Source: Alphaproteobacteria bacterium (GTDB taxonomy: Bacteria > Pseudomonadota > Alphaproteobacteria > Micropepsales > Micropepsaceae). From it: DNA of 11,757 bases. A model generated the notes under the pieces. The model was given only the letters and a program-made list of their open reading frames with translations. It had not been told where the DNA came from and searched no databases. Positions 7,441 through 11,757 of the stretch are shown one piece after another; position 1 is the stretch's first letter, and each line of letters opens with the position of its first letter. The position numbers and the translations under genes were made by a program. The DNA is taken from contig PKWC01000260.1 of the NCBI GenBank assembly GCA_003131925.1, positions 1,014 to 12,770 of the forward strand, written 5' to 3'.

Positions 7441-8347
7441 AGCAACCGTGCTCGCCGCCGCTTGCCTGTGCCTCCTGCCGGCTGGTTTGCGCTATGCGAT
7501 TGCCGGAGAGTCCGGCGACGGCAAACAGCAAGCGGCCCAGACGAACCCGGTGCCGCTCAGCGCGGATACGGTTGCAGAAATCCAGCGGGCGATCGACGAA
7601 GAGCGTTATGTCGATGCCGGCAACATTCTGGACCAGGCGCTGGTCGCGAGCGGCGGCGATGCGCGCCTGCTTCTTCTGGCCGGCCGACTCAGCCTCGCAC
7701 GCGGCCGTTACGCCGACGCGTTGATAAGCTTCAAAAGCATCGAATCGGATACGAAGGCCGGCGCGGGCGCCAGGGAAGGCGAGGGCATCGCGCTTTCGTT
7801 GCTCGGCCGGTCGAATGAGGCAATCGCCGCGCTGCAGGATGCAGTGGCCCAAGACCCAGCCGCATGGCGTGCGTGGAACGCGCTGGGCTCGGAATATGAC
7901 CGCAAACACGACTGGACGCAGGCCGAAGCGGCCTATGATCACGCGCTCGCCGATTCCGATGGAGCCGCCCTCGTACTTAACAATCGCGGCTTTTCGCTGC
8001 TGCTGCAGAACCGCGGGGAGGACGCGATTCACGACTTTGTCGCGGCGCTGGAGAAAAAACCGGATTTTGCTTCGGCCCGCAACAATCTGCGGCTCGCCAT
8101 TGCGATGAAAGGCGATTACGACCGCGCCGTCTCCGGCGCGGCCGCCGGCGACCGCGCCGCTGTCCTCAACAATGCGGGCTTCGCTGCAATGCTACGCGGC
8201 GACTATACGCAGGCAGAGTATCTGCTCGGACTGGCGATGAAGGCGAAGGGCGAATATTACGCCCGCGCGGCTGCCAATCTCGAGACGACCCACAGCCTCG
8301 AGGGGAGCAAGGCGGTTTCCGATGGCGGCCATTCCGTCGCCCCTTGA
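7421..8347 (+). CDS. TadD-like secreted TPR-repeat protein
   Basis: The 308-residue product has a signal peptide (MSPQKLRATVLAAACLCLLP, with likely cleavage after the AIA near residue 28) and no clear lipobox at the cleavage site. Most of the rest is tetratricopeptide repeats: ALVASGGDARLLLLAGRLSL, GRSNEAIAALQDAVAQDP, HDWTQAEAAYDHALA, GEDAIHDFVAALEKKPD, and ending with NNAGFAAMLRGDYTQAEYLL. The C-terminal repeats (NNLRLAIAMKGDYDRAV) resemble TadD, the TPR protein of Tad systems. TPR proteins of this kind act as scaffolds, in Tad probably for secretin assembly in the periplasm. The gene overlaps the preceding TPR gene by 20 bases and cpaA by 26 bases. Which of the two TPR genes is the functional TadD cannot be settled from sequence alone. 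Confidence 0.88.
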   Translation: MSPQKLRATVLAAACLCLLPAGLRYAIAGESGDGKQQAAQTNPVPLSADTVAEIQRAIDEERYVDAGNILDQALVASGGDARLLLLAGRLSLARGRYADALISFKSIESDTKAGAGAREGEGIALSLLGRSNEAIAALQDAVAQDPAAWRAWNALGSEYDRKHDWTQAEAAYDHALADSDGAALVLNNRGFSLLLQNRGEDAIHDFVAALEKKPDFASARNNLRLAIAMKGDYDRAVSGAAAGDRAAVLNNAGFAAMLRGDYTQAEYLLGLAMKAKGEYYARAAANLETTHSLEGSKAVSDGGHSVAP

Positions 8348-8819
8348 CACCGCCCGCTGGATTGTTGCGACGCTCTTCGCGGCGGTGCTCGCCGTCGCGG
8401 CGCTGAGCGACATCAGACATCGCCGAATTCCCAATTGGACCGTGCTTGCGGTCGCGGCGCTTTTTGGAGTCTGGGCGTTTGTCGGGCCAGCGGTTTCCGT
8501 CGTGTCGTCGCTTGCGGCAGCCGGCATCGTTCTTTTGACGACGGGTGTGCTCTACGCCTTCGGGCTCCTCGGCGCCGGAGATTCCAAGCTGATGACCGCC
8601 GTTGCGCTGTTTGCGGGACTGGGGCATCTGGTCCAATTCGTACTTGTCACCATCATTGCGGGCGGAGTGCTCGCACTTGCGAGCCTTGTCATACAACAAG
8701 CCCAAATCTTTGCCATGATTCGAAGCGAAAGCGATTTCGGCCGCGGCATACCCTACGGCGTAGCAATCGCCGTTGCTGGCGCCGTGGTCATGGGCTCTTT
8801 CATCGGTGCACATGTATGA
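8322..8819 (+). CDS. cpaA: Prepilin peptidase CpaA/TadV (A24 family)
   Basis: This inner-membrane aspartic protease cleaves the leader of Flp prepilin and of pseudopilins. The 165-residue length fits the short CpaA/TadV branch, which lacks the methyltransferase domain of PilD. Both catalytic aspartates are visible: Asp30 in ALSDIRHRRIPNW (27-39) and Asp87 in the GxGD motif GAGDSKL (84-90). Several hydrophobic segments surround them (about 14-29, 40-54, 58-83, and two more towards the C-terminus). It overlaps the upstream TPR gene by 26 bases, and its TGA overlaps the next ATG as ATGA. In many alphaproteobacterial loci cpaA lies near the pilin gene at the front of the operon; here it sits at the back, with no pilin gene next to it. 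Confidence 0.94.
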   Translation: MAAIPSPLDTARWIVATLFAAVLAVAALSDIRHRRIPNWTVLAVAALFGVWAFVGPAVSVVSSLAAAGIVLLTTGVLYAFGLLGAGDSKLMTAVALFAGLGHLVQFVLVTIIAGGVLALASLVIQQAQIFAMIRSESDFGRGIPYGVAIAVAGAVVMGSFIGAHV

Positions 8820-10348
8820 CGGTTGAATCGACTGCGTTGCATCAAGATGGACTGGCAACGCGGTTCCTGAAGTGGTGTCGGCCGTTCTTCGCAGATCCGC
8901 GTAAAGATCGCTCCGGACTTGGAGACCTCGTCAAATTTGTCCCGGCGCTGTTGGTATTTGCTTTGACGGCGATGCGCGCCAACTCGCTGATCCGCGACGG
9001 CGATACCTATTGGCGCATCGCCGCAGGCAGATGGATGCTGGCTCATCACGCCATTCTGCATAGTGATCCGTTCTCCTACACCCTCGCGGGACATCCCTGG
9101 CTGACCCATGAATGGGTCGCCGAACTCATCATGGCTCTCACGTTTTGGACGGGCGGTTGGCCGGCATTCGATTTGTTGTTCGGGTTGGCAGCGGGGGTGG
9201 CTGCGTTCCTGCTTGCACGCCACTTTTTGAAATATCTTGAGCCGATTCCTGCCGTCGTACTGCAGCAACTGGCTCTTTTCTGCATTGTTCCGTACCTCCT
9301 GCTGAGGCCGCATTCTCTGGCGATGCCGCTTCTGATTGCATGGACGGGAGCGTTGTTGTCCGCGCGCGATGGAAAACGCGCGCCTCCCTGGACGATACTT
9401 ATCTTGATGCTTGTGTGGTCAAACCTTCATGCGAGCTTGGTTGTGGGGCTGTTTCTCGTGGCCGTTTTCGCCGCGGAAGACGCGATCGAGTCCGGGAGGT
9501 CCTGGCCGCAGGCGGTGCGGCGCTGGCTTCCGTTCGGTTTGGGCGCGCTTCTTGCCGCAATCCTCACGCCACAGGGAATCGCCGGGCTCATATTTCCGCT
9601 CAATCTTATATCGGCCACCGCCGTCCTCGCGGCTGTCAACGAATTCCAAAGTAGTGAGGTTACGACCGTCACTCCGCTCGAAGTGCTCCTTCTCGGGTCC
9701 ATGTTCTTTTGTTTTGTGAGACCGATGCGGCTGCCGTTGGGCCGCGTTCTTCTGTTCTTGTTGCTTGTGCACCTGGCGCTGGAACATCGGCGCGACATAT
9801 ACATTCTCGCCAGCGTGGGTCTCATGGTTCTCGCCAGGCCGATTGCATTGGCGCTCGGACCCGGAGCAGAACGCGCTGGCCAGGAAAAAGGTGTTAAACC
9901 GATTTCGAGCGTAGCCGCGTCGAGTTCTGCGCTCGCGGTAGTACTTATCGCCGCCGCCAGGTTTGTCATACCCGCGATTCCGGTCGACAGCCGGGTAGCA
10001 CCGACTAACGCGCTGGCTCACGTTCCAGCTGAGCTCGCGCGAGAGCCTGTATTCAACGATTATTCCATGGGTGGATATCTGATCTTTCGCGGCATCCGCC
10101 CGTTCATCGACGGACGAGGGGACATGTACGGCGACTCGTTCGTGGAGAACTATGCAAGAATCATCAGACCCGACAGACGCGGGATCGAAACCACATTTGC
10201 GAAATGCAAGGTGATGTGGACCATATTGATTCCCGACAACGCCGCAAACGAGATTCTGGACATGCTTCCGGGCTGGCGCATTTTGTACAAGGACGAATTT
10301 GCAATTGTTCATGTTCGCAACGATTTAGTTGCCCCCGAGCACACCTGA
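8816..10348 (+). CDS. Polytopic membrane protein resembling GT-C glycosyltransferases
   Basis: The 510-residue product has about ten hydrophobic segments. After the first one comes an exposed loop with RDGDTYWRIAAGRW (Asp61, Asp63) and DPFSYTLAGHPWLTHEWVAE (84-103), like the acidic first loop of GT-C enzymes, which transfer sugars from lipid-linked donors outside the membrane. A C-terminal soluble part has VFNDYSMGGYLIF (412-424) and PFIDGRGDMYGD (429-440), a pattern I associate with an uncharacterised bacterial membrane family. The start ATG at 8816 overlaps the cpaA stop as ATGA with no evident ribosome-binding site, so translation is probably coupled; the frame is open further upstream but that part is the shadow of cpaA. 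Its 3' end is poorer in GC (28 of 60 bases at 10261-10320). A role in glycosylating pilin or envelope is inference; the enzyme activity is unproven. Confidence 0.85.
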   Translation: MTVESTALHQDGLATRFLKWCRPFFADPRKDRSGLGDLVKFVPALLVFALTAMRANSLIRDGDTYWRIAAGRWMLAHHAILHSDPFSYTLAGHPWLTHEWVAELIMALTFWTGGWPAFDLLFGLAAGVAAFLLARHFLKYLEPIPAVVLQQLALFCIVPYLLLRPHSLAMPLLIAWTGALLSARDGKRAPPWTILILMLVWSNLHASLVVGLFLVAVFAAEDAIESGRSWPQAVRRWLPFGLGALLAAILTPQGIAGLIFPLNLISATAVLAAVNEFQSSEVTTVTPLEVLLLGSMFFCFVRPMRLPLGRVLLFLLLVHLALEHRRDIYILASVGLMVLARPIALALGPGAERAGQEKGVKPISSVAASSSALAVVLIAAARFVIPAIPVDSRVAPTNALAHVPAELAREPVFNDYSMGGYLIFRGIRPFIDGRGDMYGDSFVENYARIIRPDRRGIETTFAKCKVMWTILIPDNAANEILDMLPGWRILYKDEFAIVHVRNDLVAPEHT

Positions 10349-10358
10349 GGCAGTCAGG
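10344..10358. repeat. Short inverted repeat over the two convergent stop codons
   Basis: CCTGA (10344-10348) and TCAGG (10354-10358) are perfect inverted repeats around a 5-base loop. Each arm contains the TGA stop of one of the convergent genes, which are only 5 bases apart. The stem is just 5 bp and has no T-tract, so it is a weak candidate for a shared terminator and could be chance. Confidence 0.3.
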
Positions 10359-11757
10359 GGAGGTCTTCGCCCGAATCCGGAGGTTCGGTGTCGAGCGCGG
10401 CTGGCGGCGGGATGACGATGGGTTTGCGCGCCGAGCGCGCGAGTGCTGCGTTCAGCGCGGGCAGGGGGCCCGCTTTGATATTCGCCCATCGGCGCTGAAC
10501 GTCCGCAAGCTTCGATGCGGCGTCATCGACAACCTGGCGCTGCGCTGGCGTCGGCGCGGCATCGACGGCCTCCAGATCCGTCTCGACCTCTGTGAGGATC
10601 GTGTCGACCGATTCGAAAGTCGGTGCGCCCGCGGCCGGCTTTTGCCGGACCTGGCGCCCAAGCGCGTGGAGCGCGTCGGCCGGTTTTTTCTGCTCAGGCG
10701 CTTGTGTGTCGGTGTCGTCTCCTTCTGTACCGGACGATTTTTCGTCCGGAAACAGCGCATCGAGTTGTTTCAGTACGGATTTTCTTTCCCCGTAGAATTC
10801 GCGTGTTTGTGCGAGCAATTGTGCAATCCGCTGCGAGAGATCAAACGACGCTTTCAGGTCGGCTTGCGTCGCCTTGATCCGCGGGTCTTCGGCGACATGC
10901 AACGGCGCGGTGTATGTGTGGCCGTTCGCGCTCAGCACCACGGTGTAGTTCCCCGGAAGCACATAAGGCCCCTCCGGTTTTATCGGCGTCCCGCGGCCCC
11001 ACACGGCGGCGATGCTGTAGGAATAGCTGATGGCCGGCGGCCGCTCGGCGTGAAGATTCCAGATGAAGCGATGAAACCCGGCCGTCGTTTCGAGGGGCCG
11101 GGGTGGTTTCAACCAGGCGGCGGCGAAATAGCGTTCTGCATGGGGCTCCCCGGGCTTCGCATTGCTCGCGAAATGTCGCACCAGCGCTCCCTTTCCATCG
11201 CGGATGTCGAGCGTCACGGGACCGCTCGCGCGATTGCCCAGCCAATAATCGATGATCGCACCCGCTGGGGGATTCTCGCCTTGCGGTGTTTCGGGCGGCA
11301 GCGGTGTGTCGACATTGTTGTCGGAATGCACGCGCCACGCCGCTGCGGGTGTGAAGAGATGCGCATCTTCGGTATCCGGCGCCGCCTGGCGAAGGGCCGT
11401 GACATCGTCGAGCAGCCAGATCGCGCGTCCTTGCGTTGCCGCAACGACGTCGTCCCCGTGCACGAGAAGGTCTGTCACCCAGGCGGTCGGAAGATTCCGG
11501 CCGAGCGGCGACCAATGCGCGCCGTCGTCGATGGAGACGAAGACTCCCGCATCCGTTCCTGCGTACAGAAACCCGGGTTTGACCGGATCGGCGCGCACGA
11601 CGCTCACGAAATGATCGCGTGGAAGATCGCCCGATATCTCCCGCCAGCTCTTGCCGTAATCGCGCGTGCAGAAAATGTGCGGCTGGAAATCGTCGATGCG
11701 ATGACCGTCCACTGCCGCATACACCACGCCCGGCTCGCGCGCGGACACATCGATCGC
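10354..11757 (-). CDS. Sortilin/BNR-repeat 'glycosyl hydrolase'-like protein, C-terminal part (5' end cut by window)
   Basis: 467 residues are visible and the frame is open through the window edge (AIDVSAREPGVVYAAVDGHR), so the GTG at 11748 is not the start. The visible N-terminal part is the end of a beta-propeller with Asp-box (BNR) motifs: TRDYGKSW (31-38) and SIDDGAHW (75-82), plus FLYAGTDAGVF. After the propeller comes a beta-rich segment (AIIDYWLGNRASGPVTLDIR, later YVLPGNYTVVLSANGHTY) and a helical, charged tail with PDEKSSGTEGDDTDTQ. This arrangement matches large proteins usually annotated as glycosyl hydrolase or VPS10/sortilin-like, often about 1,000 residues and probably secreted. 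The true substrate is unknown. It converges on the Tad operon and is unlikely to belong to it. Confidence 0.85.
   Translation of the reverse strand, partial: AIDVSAREPGVVYAAVDGHRIDDFQPHIFCTRDYGKSWREISGDLPRDHFVSVVRADPVKPGFLYAGTDAGVFVSIDDGAHWSPLGRNLPTAWVTDLLVHGDDVVAATQGRAIWLLDDVTALRQAAPDTEDAHLFTPAAAWRVHSDNNVDTPLPPETPQGENPPAGAIIDYWLGNRASGPVTLDIRDGKGALVRHFASNAKPGEPHAERYFAAAWLKPPRPLETTAGFHRFIWNLHAERPPAISYSYSIAAVWGRGTPIKPEGPYVLPGNYTVVLSANGHTYTAPLHVAEDPRIKATQADLKASFDLSQRIAQLLAQTREFYGERKSVLKQLDALFPDEKSSGTEGDDTDTQAPEQKKPADALHALGRQVRQKPAAGAPTFESVDTILTEVETDLEAVDAAPTPAQRQVVDDAASKLADVQRRWANIKAGPLPALNAALARSARKPIVIPPPAALDTEPPDSGEDLP

Noticed and set aside
8435..8815. Upstream extension of the GT-C-like gene in the same frame.
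   Set aside because: The extra 127 residues are Arg/Cys-rich and overlap cpaA, which is clearly coding in another frame; ATG 8816 with the ATGA overlap is the natural start.
1..11757. Search by eye for CRISPR arrays, tRNA or rRNA genes, insertion sequences and phage genes.
   Set aside because: No regularly spaced repeats, tRNA-like folds, transposase motifs or phage proteins were seen; nearly all of the window is accounted for by coding sequence.

Overview
The window is GC-rich and almost fully coding. It holds most of a tad/cpa (tight adherence, Flp-type IVb pilus) assembly operon on the + strand, followed by the 3' part of an unrelated convergent gene on the - strand. The cpa-style order (secretin, small lipoprotein, CpaE, CpaF, TadB, TadC) and the codon usage suggest a proteobacterium, most likely an alphaproteobacterium. 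This is an inference from layout and sequence style; no marker gene is present.

Layout. Positions 2-1423 carry the outer-membrane secretin CpaC/RcpA, with its N-terminus cut by the window edge. Positions 1437-1781 carry a 114-residue lipoprotein in the slot where cpaD usually lies. After the only real gap in the operon (about 106 bp) come CpaE/TadZ (1888-3111), the CpaF/TadA ATPase (3118-4458), and the two inner-membrane platform proteins TadB (4461-5456) and TadC (5468-6415). Next are a TPR lipoprotein with a LytR_C-like C-terminus (6415-7440), a TadD-like TPR protein (7421-8347), the prepilin peptidase CpaA/TadV (8322-8819), and a 510-residue polytopic membrane protein resembling GT-C glycosyltransferases (8816-10348). 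Positions 10354-11757 on the - strand carry the C-terminal part of a sortilin/BNR-repeat 'glycosyl hydrolase'-like protein, cut at its N-terminus.

How the genes work together. CpaF powers assembly at the TadB/TadC platform. CpaE probably positions or regulates the machine. CpaA cleaves the prepilins, CpaC forms the outer-membrane channel, and the TPR and lipoprotein components probably help build or stabilise the channel. From tadB to the GT-C-like gene, junctions are overlaps or gaps of at most 11 bp, which indicates one transcript with translational coupling. No Flp pilin, TadE/F pseudopilin, TadG or CpaB gene lies in the window; they must be upstream or elsewhere.

The least ordinary parts are the accessory genes: the reduced lipoprotein at the cpaD position, the TPR/LytR_C lipoprotein, and the GT-C-like protein that overlaps cpaA by four bases and could modify pilin or envelope glycans. 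None of this proves a new system. It looks like a Tad locus with poorly characterised lineage-specific partners.
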